From NCBI RefSeq assembly GCF_003660105.1, contig NZ_CP032823.1, positions 1 to 64,000 on the forward strand: a DNA stretch of 64,000 bases. Reading direction: 5' to 3'. Under the pieces are notes generated by a model. It had not been told where the DNA came from. It worked only from the letters and a program-made list of their open reading frames with translations, and searched no databases. The position numbers and the translations under genes are program-made. This DNA is from Aliarcobacter cryaerophilus ATCC 43158 (GTDB lineage: Bacteria > Campylobacterota > Campylobacteria > Campylobacterales > Arcobacteraceae). This document shows positions 11,059 through 21,600 of this stretch, piece by piece; position 1 is the stretch's first letter; each line of letters starts with the position of its first letter.

Positions 11059-11841
11059 TTATTTTCCAATCATAATATCAGATGCTTTTATAACAGCATC
11101 AACATTTGCACCAATTTTTAAATTCATATTTTCTATAGAATTTATATTTACAATAGCAACAATTTTGTCTTCATTTCCAATATTTACAACTATTTCAGCA
11201 TTAACTGAACCAATATTTATCTCTTCAATATTTCCATTTAAACTATTTCTAGCACTTAATTTCAAATTAGTTTCAGTTGATAACAAAACATTGCTAGATT
11301 TAATAACAGCAACAACTTCATCATTTATAGCTAATCCTAAATTCTCAACGGAGCTATTTGTTATAATTGAAATAATAGATTTTCCACTTTTTAGTTTCAT
11401 TTGAATTTCAGCATTAACTGCACCCAATGAAATCTTTTCAATCGTCCCAATTATTTGGTTTCTTGCACTTATTTGCATTGATAGTCTTCTGATAGTTTTT
11501 AGTGTTCCACTGTTTAAATCAGTAATACGATTTAGATTTTCTAAAAACTTTCTTTGCTCCTCTTTTAATAAACTATAAGTTGTCAAAAGATTTTCACCAT
11601 AGTTTGTAAGTTTTGTTCCACCACCACCAGCTCCACCTGTTTCTTTTGTAACTATTGGTGAAATTGATAGATTATTCATAGCCTCAACAGCTTCCCAAGC
11701 AGATTTATAACTCATAGGAACAAGAGTTGCTGCTTTATTTATTGAGCCTGTTTGTTTAATCGCTTTTAAAAGTTCAATTCTTTTTTCAAGTAAAAAAGGT
11801 TGATTTAAAAGCTCTAAAGTTAAATTTGATGATATTGCCAA
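11059..11841 (-). CDS. modE: Molybdate-responsive transcriptional regulator ModE
   Basis: This 260-residue regulator has an N-terminal winged helix (about 1-110) with the family-specific glycine cluster KETGGAGGGGTKLTNYG, followed by two Mop/TOBE domains (about 120-185 and 193-258) that bind molybdate. With molybdate bound, ModE represses its own transport operon. The start is TTG at 11841-11839, supported by an AAGGA ribosome-binding site 8 nt upstream. A palindromic operator lies just upstream. It heads the mod operon. Confidence 0.9.
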   Translation of the reverse strand: MAISSNLTLELLNQPFLLEKRIELLKAIKQTGSINKAATLVPMSYKSAWEAVEAMNNLSISPIVTKETGGAGGGGTKLTNYGENLLTTYSLLKEEQRKFLENLNRITDLNSGTLKTIRRLSMQISARNQIIGTIEKISLGAVNAEIQMKLKSGKSIISIITNSSVENLGLAINDEVVAVIKSSNVLLSTETNLKLSARNSLNGNIEEINIGSVNAEIVVNIGNEDKIVAIVNINSIENMNLKIGANVDAVIKASDIMIGK

Positions 11842-11854
11842 ACTAAATCCTTCT

Positions 11855-11876
11855 GTTATATTATAAGATATATAAC
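11855..11876. promoter_or_regulatory. ModE-type operator upstream of the mod operon
   Basis: A perfect 7-bp inverted repeat, GTTATAT - 8 nt - ATATAAC, lies 14-35 bp upstream of the modE start codon. It matches the known ModE recognition pattern (GTTATAT half-sites in inverted orientation). Its position suggests negative autoregulation of modE-modA-TOBE-modB-modC. Confidence 0.75.
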
Positions 11877-12007
11877 GAAAGAATGTTAGCTTTATATACC
11901 TTAAGAAATAATGATTAATTTTTTAAAAATTATTGTATGATGGTGAAATTAAACAGTAAAAATATAACTCTTAAATTTTTAAGATATTTTTGAAATAGGG
12001 AACAAAT

Positions 12008-13255
12008 ATGCAGATACACGAGCTTTTACTACACATTTTTCCAGTAGTAATTTTTAGTTTTATAATAGGCTTGGAAGTAAGAGCTTATTTGACAAAATTT
12101 CATGAAAATGATGCTAGAGTTTTTTTTGGTACAACAAGAACATATGCTTTTTTGGGGATTTTAGGATTTATTTTATATGAGATAGAGCCAAAGAATTTTT
12201 CACTTTTTATAGTTGGGTTTTTATCTATTACTTTTTTATACTCAATTTTATATAAAAAAATGCTAGAAACATATAAAAATAGCATACTTTTATATATAGT
12301 TTCAATAATTGTATATAGTTTTGGACCTCTTATAGGATTGTTTCCTCTTTGGATAAGTGCTTTAATATTTGTATTAGTTATATTTTTGTTAAATTCAAAA
12401 AGTAGAATCTTAACTTTCCATCCCAAAATAAATATTTATGAATTAGAGACTTTTGGTAAAATTATTTTACTTTCAGCAGTTGTTTTACCGCTTCTTCCAA
12501 CTGATAATAATATTCCATATTTAGGAATATCTTTATACAAAATATGGCTTACAGTTGTTGTTATTTCTACAATCTCATATATTAGTTATTTGGTTCAAAA
12601 ATATATTTTTCCATCAAAAGGTGTTCTTTTGACTGGTATTTTAGGTGGAGCTTACTCTTCAACTGCTACAACAGTTGTATTGTCAAAAAAAGCACAAGCA
12701 GTAGAAGATACAAATATGTTTACAGCTTCTATAATAAGTGCAACTTTTATGATGTATCTACGACTTCTTATAATAGCTGCAATTTTTAATCTTGAGGTGC
12801 TTAAAGTTATTGCTACGCCATATATAGTTTTTGGACTTATTACTTTGATCATATCTTTTGTTTATTATAAAAAAGCAACAAATGAAACTTCTACAATAGA
12901 GACAGAAGATACAAATCCTTTGGAGTTGGGAACTGCTTTTGTATTTGCGATTTTATTTATTGTTACTATGTTTATTACAAATTTTGTAGTAAATAATTAT
13001 GGAACAACAGGCTTAAATATTTTATCTTTTATTATAGGAATGACAGATATAGACCCTTTTATTTTGGCTTTATTGACTGGAGAATACAATATTGATGCAG
13101 CTGCAGTTGCAAGTGCTATGTTGATTGCTACTGGAAGTAACAATATATTAAAAGCAGTATATGCGGTTTGGTTTGGTAAGAAGAAAGCAGTTTCAAGTGC
13201 TTTTTGGCTTATTTCTCTAGGAGTTGCAACAATAGGTTTTGGTATATATATTTAA
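12008..13255 (+). CDS. MgtC/SapB-DUF4010 family membrane protein
   Basis: This 415-residue integral membrane protein has an N-terminal MgtC/SapB-like domain (GLEVRAYL near 22-29, then TRTYAFLGILG) and a larger hydrophobic DUF4010 region with a GGAYSSTATTVVLSKKA motif near 213-229. About ten to twelve membrane segments are likely. The family is linked loosely to ion homeostasis, but no transport activity is established. It stands alone, transcribed away from the mod operon. Confidence 0.75.
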   Translation: MQIHELLLHIFPVVIFSFIIGLEVRAYLTKFHENDARVFFGTTRTYAFLGILGFILYEIEPKNFSLFIVGFLSITFLYSILYKKMLETYKNSILLYIVSIIVYSFGPLIGLFPLWISALIFVLVIFLLNSKSRILTFHPKINIYELETFGKIILLSAVVLPLLPTDNNIPYLGISLYKIWLTVVVISTISYISYLVQKYIFPSKGVLLTGILGGAYSSTATTVVLSKKAQAVEDTNMFTASIISATFMMYLRLLIIAAIFNLEVLKVIATPYIVFGLITLIISFVYYKKATNETSTIETEDTNPLELGTAFVFAILFIVTMFITNFVVNNYGTTGLNILSFIIGMTDIDPFILALLTGEYNIDAAAVASAMLIATGSNNILKAVYAVWFGKKKAVSSAFWLISLGVATIGFGIYI

Positions 13256-13333
13256 TATTTTTACTTATTGTTACATTTTGTTTAAATTTTTAAAGAAGTT
13301 TTTAAAATAAATGTAAATAAAATAAACTTTTGT

Positions 13334-13425
13334 TATAATCCACCATCTTTTCGATTGATAAATGATGAGTATAAAACTTACAGCAGAAGTTTAACTAAAA
13401 CACTATACTCATCACTTATTGATTA
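13334..13425 (+). ncRNA. Possible small RNA or structured 3' region
   Basis: A good extended -10 (TATAAT at 13334-13339) is followed by a long dyad: GATGAGTATA at 13364-13373 pairs perfectly with TATACTCATC at 13404-13413, and flanking bases extend the pairing with mismatches. The loop contains a smaller AAACTT/AAGTTT hairpin. The transcript would end at or over the 3' end of the convergent LysR gene. It could be a short regulatory RNA or simply a strong convergent terminator structure. Confidence 0.35.
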
Positions 13426-14250
13426 AATATCCATTTTCTTTAAATAATCACTAATTTTTGGAATATTATCTCTTCTACAAATTAAACAAGTTGGTATATT
13501 TGCTTCATCTTTTGGCAAAATAGTAATTTTTATATCTTTATCATATCCCATCTTTTTTACTATGCTTGTAGGTAATAAAGTTTTTCCCATACCAACTTTG
13601 ATACATGAAAGAATAGTCTCTAAATTTCCAAAAGGAAGAGTTTTTTCTACATATATATTTTTCTCTTTGTAGTAGTTTTTTAGAAACTCATCATAAACAC
13701 AACCATCTTTGAAGCTCAAAGTTACATTTGGAGTATTTTCTTCGTGAGGCTCTAAAATAGCTATCTCCTCTTCAAATTTTTTTAAAATCATCAAACTATC
13801 ATTTGTTGGCTCCCCACTTATAAATGCAATATCAACTTTGTAATCTAAAATTAGTTGCATAATATCTTTTGTAGTTCCAGTAAAAAGTTCTAATTGCATC
13901 TTTGGAAAATCTTCGTGAAGTTTTAGTAAAAATGGAGAAATTCTCACAACAGCATTACAATCAGTAGAGCCTATCTTTAAAGAACTCATTTGTTTATCTT
14001 CGCATAAACTTGCTATTGAACTCTCCATTTTATGTATTATTTCTAAAGCTTGTGGGTAAAATTTCTCTCCACTTGATGTTAAAATAACACCTTTTGGAAC
14101 TCTATGAAAAAGTTCTAATCCTAAAACTTTTTCAAGCTGTTTTACTCTTGAAGTTACATTTGATTGAGCACATTTTAGCTCATTTGCTGCCATTGAGATA
14201 CTTTTGTGATTTGCCACACTTACAAAAACTTTTAATAAATTCAAATCCAT
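13423..14250 (-). CDS. LysR-family transcriptional regulator
   Basis: This regulator has the N-terminal winged HTH of LysR proteins (DLNLLKVFVSVANHKSISMA, then AQSNVTSRVKQLE) and a C-terminal periplasmic-binding-like effector domain. I chose the ATG at 14250 because AAGGAAAA lies 9 nt upstream and LysR proteins normally start with MDLNLL-like sequence. An in-frame ATG at 14277 would add nine residues but has no ribosome-binding site. It is divergent from the MFS gene at 14344, which it probably controls. The effector is unknown. Confidence 0.88.
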   Translation of the reverse strand: MDLNLLKVFVSVANHKSISMAANELKCAQSNVTSRVKQLEKVLGLELFHRVPKGVILTSSGEKFYPQALEIIHKMESSIASLCEDKQMSSLKIGSTDCNAVVRISPFLLKLHEDFPKMQLELFTGTTKDIMQLILDYKVDIAFISGEPTNDSLMILKKFEEEIAILEPHEENTPNVTLSFKDGCVYDEFLKNYYKEKNIYVEKTLPFGNLETILSCIKVGMGKTLLPTSIVKKMGYDKDIKITILPKDEANIPTCLICRRDNIPKISDYLKKMDI

Positions 14251-14287
14251 ATCATTTTTCCTTATATCACCTATCATTATTGATTAT

Positions 14288-14317
14288 TTGACACAAAATA
14301 ACTATTCGTGATATTAT
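14288..14317 (+). promoter_or_regulatory. Promoter for the MFS gene
   Basis: A TTGACA -35 (14288-14293) and a TATTAT -10 (14312-14317) are 18 bp apart in the LysR/MFS divergent region. The LysR operator probably overlaps it. Confidence 0.5.
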
Positions 14318-14343
14318 GCCAAAAATTATAAGAGAGCTAGATT

Positions 14344-15528
14344 ATGATACAAAGATTGTTTAATCGAAATGATAATATCGCGATTTTAATCGCTGGGATT
14401 TTTTCAATAATTATTGGTTTAGGAGTAGCTAGATTTGCTTTTACAGGACTTATTCCTGCTATGCTTGATAATTATTTAACTATCAAATTTGTTGGGATTT
14501 TAGCTTCACTAAATTTTGCTGGATATTTAAGTGGTTCTATTTTTTCAATTTTTGTAAAAGATATAAATTTTAAAGTATATCTGTATAGATTTGGTATTTT
14601 TTTAGCTATTTCTACAACTTTTATTTTGGCATATAGTGATAACAATACACTTTGGATGATAGGAAGAGTATTAGCTGGATTTGCTGGTGCTATGTGTTTG
14701 ATTGTTGGAACATCTATTGTTATGCAAAAACTTACGATTAAAAGCAAAACAAAAGCCATGGGTATACATTTTAGTGGTATTGGTTTTTCTATTTTAACAA
14801 CAGATTTATTAGCAAGATTTGTGTTAAGTTTAAATTATTCGTGGAGAGATAGTTGGGCAGTTTTAGCTCTTTTTGCAATCATTTTATCTTTTTATAGTGT
14901 TTATATTTTATCATTTGATAAAGAAGTAAAACAAAATGCAGTAAAAGTAAAGTTTGATATCTCTATTTTTACTCCTTTTGTGATAATTTTAATTATTGCA
15001 TATTTTACAGAAGGTGTTGGATTTGTTGTACAAGCTACATTTTTACCAGATATTATAAACAACCTTAAAGGTCTTGAAGGTTATGGAAGTCTTACTTGGA
15101 CACTAGTTGGAGTTGCTGGGATTCCATCTTGTATTATTTGGATGCTTTTAGCTCATAGATTTGGAAGTTCAAATATTATTATAATAGCGCTTTTACTTCA
15201 ATCAGTTGGGATTTTAATACCTGCTTTTAGCTCAAATATCTATTTAAATCTTCTAAGTGGAGTTTTGTATGGAGGTACTTTTATAGGACTAGTTGCACTT
15301 TTTATGAACCTTGGTGGTCAGCTTTCAAGGGGAAATCCTGTAGTTTTAATGGGAGCAATGACTAGTTCATACGGAATAGGTCAGGTAATTGCACCACTTT
15401 ATAGTGTATATTTTATTGAAAAATATGGAAACTATGATTATGCACTATATCTTACAGCTTTTATTGTTTTGGGAGGAGCAATTTTGCTACTATTGGCCAA
15501 AAAATTTGAGCCAAAAGATATAGAGTAG
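14344..15528 (+). CDS. YbfB/YjiJ-family MFS transporter
   Basis: This 394-residue inner-membrane transporter has about twelve hydrophobic helices. The opening GLGVARFAFTGLIPAML (about 26-42) is the signature of the YbfB/YjiJ major facilitator branch. Substrates of the family are poorly known; export of small molecules is likely. The divergent LysR gene on the other side of a 93-bp gap is the likely regulator. AAGAGAG precedes the ATG. Confidence 0.85.
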   Translation: MIQRLFNRNDNIAILIAGIFSIIIGLGVARFAFTGLIPAMLDNYLTIKFVGILASLNFAGYLSGSIFSIFVKDINFKVYLYRFGIFLAISTTFILAYSDNNTLWMIGRVLAGFAGAMCLIVGTSIVMQKLTIKSKTKAMGIHFSGIGFSILTTDLLARFVLSLNYSWRDSWAVLALFAIILSFYSVYILSFDKEVKQNAVKVKFDISIFTPFVIILIIAYFTEGVGFVVQATFLPDIINNLKGLEGYGSLTWTLVGVAGIPSCIIWMLLAHRFGSSNIIIIALLLQSVGILIPAFSSNIYLNLLSGVLYGGTFIGLVALFMNLGGQLSRGNPVVLMGAMTSSYGIGQVIAPLYSVYFIEKYGNYDYALYLTAFIVLGGAILLLLAKKFEPKDIE

Positions 15529-15597
15529 AAATTCCAATAAACCTAAAATAACTTTCAATATAAAAATAAGTAAAAAAATTTAGAAAATTATTAAAAA

Positions 15598-15630
15598 ATC
15601 ACCCCAATGGGTGATGTATTAATTTTTTTA
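15598..15630 (+). terminator. Terminator after the MFS gene
   Basis: A 7-bp stem ATCACCC/GGGTGAT (15598-15604 with 15609-15615) with a 4-nt loop is followed within a few bases by a T-rich run. It separates the MFS gene from the adhesin gene. Confidence 0.55.
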
Positions 15631-15633
15631 TTC

Positions 15634-15642
15634 TGTTAAAAT
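15634..15642 (+). promoter_or_regulatory. Extended -10 promoter of the giant adhesin gene
   Basis: TG-N-TAAAAT (15634-15642) lies about 30 bp before the adhesin ATG, giving a leader of roughly 24 nt that contains an AGGAG ribosome-binding site. No -35 is evident, as is common in Campylobacterota. Confidence 0.4.
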
Positions 15643-15672
15643 ATTTAACTTTATTATTAATAGGAGATAATT

Positions 15673-18600
15673 ATGGCAAATTTAGCACAAATACAATCAA
15701 TTGCACAGGGGCAATTTTTCGTAAAAGATTCTCTAGGAAATTTAACTGAGTTAAAAGTAGGTGACACTGTATCTTTAAATGATACGATAGTTGCTGCAAA
15801 CTCAAATACAGATTTATCAAAAATAGAAATACTTTTTGATACAAATGAACTAATAACACTAAGTCAAGGTGAACAACTTTTAGATGCTACTTTATTAGCA
15901 AGTACTTTTGGAAATGAAGAGTTAGCATTTGATAAACAAGAGGTAGATGAAACTCTAAGCGCTTGGAATAATACAGAAGCTAGTGATGAAGCAGATATGG
16001 AGACAGCAGCAGGTGATGTAACAGAACAAGCAACAAATGCTGGTGATGAAAGAGCTGCTGATGGAGGAGCTTTAAGAAGTAAATTTAACTCAAGAACTGG
16101 TGATTCAACTGATGTCAGAAGTGACTTAAGAGATACTTCTTTTGGTGAAGGAAATCCTGAAAATCCTCAAGAGCAAATTCCAACTGAGCTTTTAAATCCA
16201 GTTGGTGCAACAACTCCAGTGGATACAAGAGTTCCAGTTTCTGTGATTACTTTATCAGACCCAACTATAAATGAAGGTAATCAAATAACTATTACAGCAA
16301 CTGTTACAAATGCACCACAAACAGATTTGATAATCACATTAAATAATGGACAAACTATAACTATACCAGCTGGACAAACAACTAGTAGTGTAACATTTGA
16401 TAATCCAAATAGTGAAGATGTTTATATTGATAAAAGTACAGAAACTTACACAATTACAGGTACTACAGGTGGTAACTATGTTAGTTTAGATACAAGCGAT
16501 AGTTCGGTTGTGACTATAGAAGATACAGAAGATACAACAACAGTAAAAATTACTGGGACAGATACAACAGAGGGTGGAAAAGCAACATTTGAATTAGAAC
16601 TTTCAAATAAACCACAAACAGGAACAACTGTAACAGGAAAAGTAGAAGTAGATGGAAAATCTTATGATGTAACATTTGATGCAGATGGAAAAGCGACATT
16701 AACTGTAGATGTAAAAGCAAATGATGTTTATAATGGAGAACCAACACTTACTGCAAAAGTAACAGAAATAAGTGGTGGAAACTTTGAGAAAGTAAATCCA
16801 AATGCACAAACAACAATAACAGTAAAAGATACAGAAGATACAACAACAGTAAAAATTACTGGGACAGATACAACAGAGGGTGGAAAAGCAACATTTGAAT
16901 TAGAACTTTCAAATAAACCACAAACAGGAACAACTGTAACAGGAAAAGTAGAAGTAGATGGAAAATCTTATGATGTAACATTTGATGCAGATGGAAAAGC
17001 GACATTAACTGTAGATGTAAAAGCAAATGATGTTTATAATGGAGAACCAACACTTACTGCAAAAGTAACAGAAATAAGTGGTGGAAACTTTGAGAAAGTA
17101 AATCCAAATGCACAAACAACAATAACAGTAAAAGATACAGAAGATACAACAACAGTAAAAATTACTGGGACAGATACAACAGAGGGTGGAAAAGCAACAT
17201 TTGAATTAGAACTTTCAAATAAACCACAAACAGGAACAACTGTAACAGGAAAAGTAGAAGTAGATGGAAAATCTTATGATGTAACATTTGATGCAGATGG
17301 AAAAGCGACATTAACTGTAGATGTAAAAGCAAATGATGTTTATAATGGAGAACCAACACTTACTGCAAAAGTAACAGAAATAAGTGGTGGAAACTTTGAG
17401 AAAGTAAATCCAAATGCACAAACAACAATAACAGTAAAAGATACAGAAGATACAACAACAGTAAAAATTACTGGGACAGATACAACAGAGGGTGGAAAAG
17501 CAACATTTGAATTAGAACTTTCAAATAAACCACAAACAGGAACAACTGTAACAGGAAAAGTAGAAGTAGATGGAAAATCTTATGATGTAACATTTGATGC
17601 AGATGGAAAAGCGACATTAACTGTAGATGTAAAAGCAAATGATGTTTATAATGGAGAACCAACACTTACTGCAAAAGTAACAGAAATAAGTGGTGGAAAC
17701 TTTGAGAAAGTAAATCCAAATGCACAAACAACAATAACAGTAAAAGATACAGAAGATACAACAACAGTAAAAATTACTGGGACAGATACAACAGAGGGTG
17801 GAAAAGCAACATTTGAATTAGAACTTTCAAATAAACCACAAACAGGAACAACTGTAACAGGAAAAGTAGAAGTAGATGGAAAATCTTATGATGTAACATT
17901 TGATGCAGATGGAAAAGCGACATTAACTGTAGATGTAAAAGCAAATGATGTTTATAATGGAGAACCAACACTTACTGCAAAAGTAACAGAAATAAGTGGT
18001 GGAAACTTTGAGAAAGTAAATCCAAATGCACAAACAACAATAACAGTAAAAGATACAGAAGATACAACAACAGTAAAAATTACTGGGACAGATACAACAG
18101 AGGGTGGAAAAGCAACATTTGAATTAGAACTTTCAAATAAACCACAAACAGGAACAACTGTAACAGGAAAAGTAGAAGTAGATGGAAAATCTTATGATGT
18201 AACATTTGATGCAGATGGAAAAGCGACATTAACTGTAGATGTAAAAGCAAATGATGTTTATAATGGAGAACCAACACTTACTGCAAAAGTAACAGAAATA
18301 AGTGGTGGAAACTTTGAGAAAGTAAATCCAAATGCACAAACAACAATAACAGTAAAAGATACAGAAGATACAACAACAGTAAAAATTACTGGGACAGATA
18401 CAACAGAGGGTGGAAAAGCAACATTTGAATTAGAACTTTCAAATAAACCACAAACAGGAACAACTGTAACAGGAAAAGTAGAAGTAGATGGAAAATCTTA
18501 TGATGTAACATTTGATGCAGATGGAAAAGCGACATTAACTGTAGATGTAAAAGCAAATGATGTTTATAATGGAGAACCAACACTTACTGCAAAAGTAACA

Positions 18601-21600
18601 GAAATAAGTGGTGGAAACTTTGAGAAAGTAAATCCAAATGCACAAACAACAATAACAGTAAAAGATACAGAAGATACAACAACAGTAAAAATTACTGGGA
18701 CAGATACAACAGAGGGTGGAAAAGCAACATTTGAATTAGAACTTTCAAATAAACCACAAACAGGAACAACTGTAACAGGAAAAGTAGAAGTAGATGGAAA
18801 ATCTTATGATGTAACATTTGATGCAGATGGAAAAGCGACATTAACTGTAGATGTAAAAGCAAATGATGTTTATAATGGAGAACCAACACTTACTGCAAAA
18901 GTAACAGAAATAAGTGGTGGAAACTTTGAGAAAGTAAATCCAAATGCACAAACAACAATAACAGTAAAAGATACAGAAGATACAACAACAGTAACTTTAA
19001 CAGCAACAGCAGAAGTAAATGAAGATAATAATCATGAAGTAGATGGAGTTTATATAGGAAATGCAATTACATATACAGCAAAACTTCCAGATGGAGTAAC
19101 AGCAAATAATGCTATAACAGTAACATTAAGTGTTGGAGCTAATGGAGAACCAGCAAGTGATACAAATCCTGCATTAACAATTACAATTCCAAAAGATGGT
19201 AATTCAGGAACTGTAATAGCAGACAAAGTAAATAGAGATAATAATGATGGAAGTGGTGAGGATAAATATATTGAATCTGATTCATTATCTGCTAAAATTA
19301 CTGGTGTAAGTGAAGCAAATGCAGGAAGTAGTGGAAGCTTTGAGAATTTAACATTCGATGATACGCCAGCGGTTACAAATATACTAAATGATGAAGATGC
19401 TGTTGATGTAACAATTACTGCAACAGTTACAACACCAAAAATTATAGATGTAACTACTGTAACTGATGGAACAACGGGAGTTAAAGTTACTGGATATAAT
19501 AGTGATGGTAAAGAAACAGATTTATCAATAATTAAAGGTACAAACCATGATGGATTTGGAGTGGAAGGTACAAACCTTTCAAATGGAGATACAAAAGAGT
19601 TAGGAGTAGAAGAAAAAATTGTTGTTGAATTTACAGATGGTAAGGATGTAAACTCTCTTGATGTCTCTTTTGCTTGGAGAAATAACCATGAAACAGCAAA
19701 ACTTACATTTGTAAAAGATGGACAAGTTGTTGGTTATGCTACGGTTGATGGTGATGGTTCTAGTACTACAAAAGCTATTGTTAAATATTATGATGAAAAT
19801 AATAATTTAATAAAAACTCAAGAAGCTGAAGGAAGTTCAGATAGAGTTGATAAAGCATTTACTTTTGAGTTACCAGATTCAAATGGGGGAATAGTATCAT
19901 TTGATAAAGTTGAGTTTTCTGCACCACAAAATAAAGATGATTATTTAATCAACAAAATTGTTTACAAAGAGGTATTAAATCCTGAGGTAACTGATATTGT
20001 AACAAATGGAGGAGATATAACATTTAATATTCAAGTAGATGAAAATTATCCTCCTCAAGGAACAGCAACAGCTACTGTTGAAGTAAATGGAAAAGAATAC
20101 TCTGTTGAATTAAATTCAACAGGTAGAGGAACTTTGACTATAGATTCTAAAGAATTAGGAGATTTATCAAATATTGTTGCAAAAGTAGTAAAAGTAGAAG
20201 GTGGTAATTATGAAAAAGTTAATCCTACAGAAGCGAGTTTTAATTTTACACCTACTTTAAAATCTACAGATGATAGTATATCTACAGATGAAGATGTATC
20301 TTATACTCTTAAAGTAACTGATCTTGGTGAAGTTTCCTCAAATACTAAAGAGTTTAAAATCACTGAATTACCAACAAATGGAAAGTTATTCTTAAATATT
20401 ACAGTAGGTGATACAATATTTAATCCAGATGGAACTCAAACAGTAGCTACTGAGGATATAAAAGTTGAGATTACAAAAGATCAAATTGTTACTTTAGGTC
20501 AAGTTGGAGCAGGAAAAGTTGAATTTGTACCAAATAAAGATACAGATATTGATAGTAGCTTTAATTTCCAAGTTGGTGATGGGAATGGAAAATTTAGTAC
20601 AGAATACACAACAACTATTGATGTAAAAGCGGTTGCTGATGCACCGATTGTAAGTATTGATGTAACAAAAATTGGAGCTACTACAATAGTTGTTGATGGA
20701 GATACTGGAAATTCTAATAATGATGGAAATAATAGTATAGGTGGAATAGTTACTGAAAACTTCTGGGAAGGTTATAATAGTAAAGAAGATATTATGACTA
20801 ATTCAACTCATAATGAAAATAGTATAGGATGGCAAAATCCATTTACTAGTAATAGTGACAATGTTGATATAAAGGGGAATCAAACACAATGGATAGATAC
20901 TCAAGATGGAAATGACAATGTATATATCTCTGAAAATGCTGGTGGTATTAATACAGGAAATGGAGATGATAGAGTATTTATAAAAGGAAATGTAACTAAT
21001 AATATTAATTTAGGTTCAGGAAATGATGAATTACATATTAAAGGAAATTCTTCAACAATTGATGCTGGAGATGGTGATGATAAAGTAAAAATTGAAGGCA
21101 ATGCGAATAATGATATTCAACTTGGAGCTGGAAATGATAGCTTAGAAATTAAAGGTAATGCTTCATCTATAAGTACTGGTGATGGAAATGATAAAATAAA
21201 AATTGAAGGTAATTCAAATGGTACTATTGAATTAGGTAGTGGAAATAACTATTTAGAAATCAAAGGAAATGCTACTTCTATTCAAGTTGGTGGAGATTCT
21301 GGGAATGATAGAGTTATAGTTAATGGAAATGCAACAAACAATATCAGTTTAGGAAAAGGAGATGACTATTTAGAGTTAGGTGGAAAAATTCTAAATTATG
21401 TTGATGGAGGAGAAGGAAATAGTGATTCAGTTTATTTAAAAGGATACACTCTTACTGAATATCAAGCTTTGATAGCAAATGGTAATGAATGGAGAGTTAA
21501 AAATTTTGAAAATATAAAACTGGGTGATGGAACTATTGTTAAGGGAGATGGTAGTGTATTCGAAACTTCAAAACCAGAAAATATTATAAAAGCAGTTGCT

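Noticed and set aside
16550-18889. Eight identical 65-residue reading frames on the minus strand inside the adhesin repeats
   Set aside because: They are shadows of the plus-strand repeat: same period, no ribosome-binding sites, leucine/histidine-rich nonsense composition.
16522-18969. CRISPR-like array
   Set aside because: The repeats are 306 bp, contiguous and in frame with the adhesin, with no spacers.
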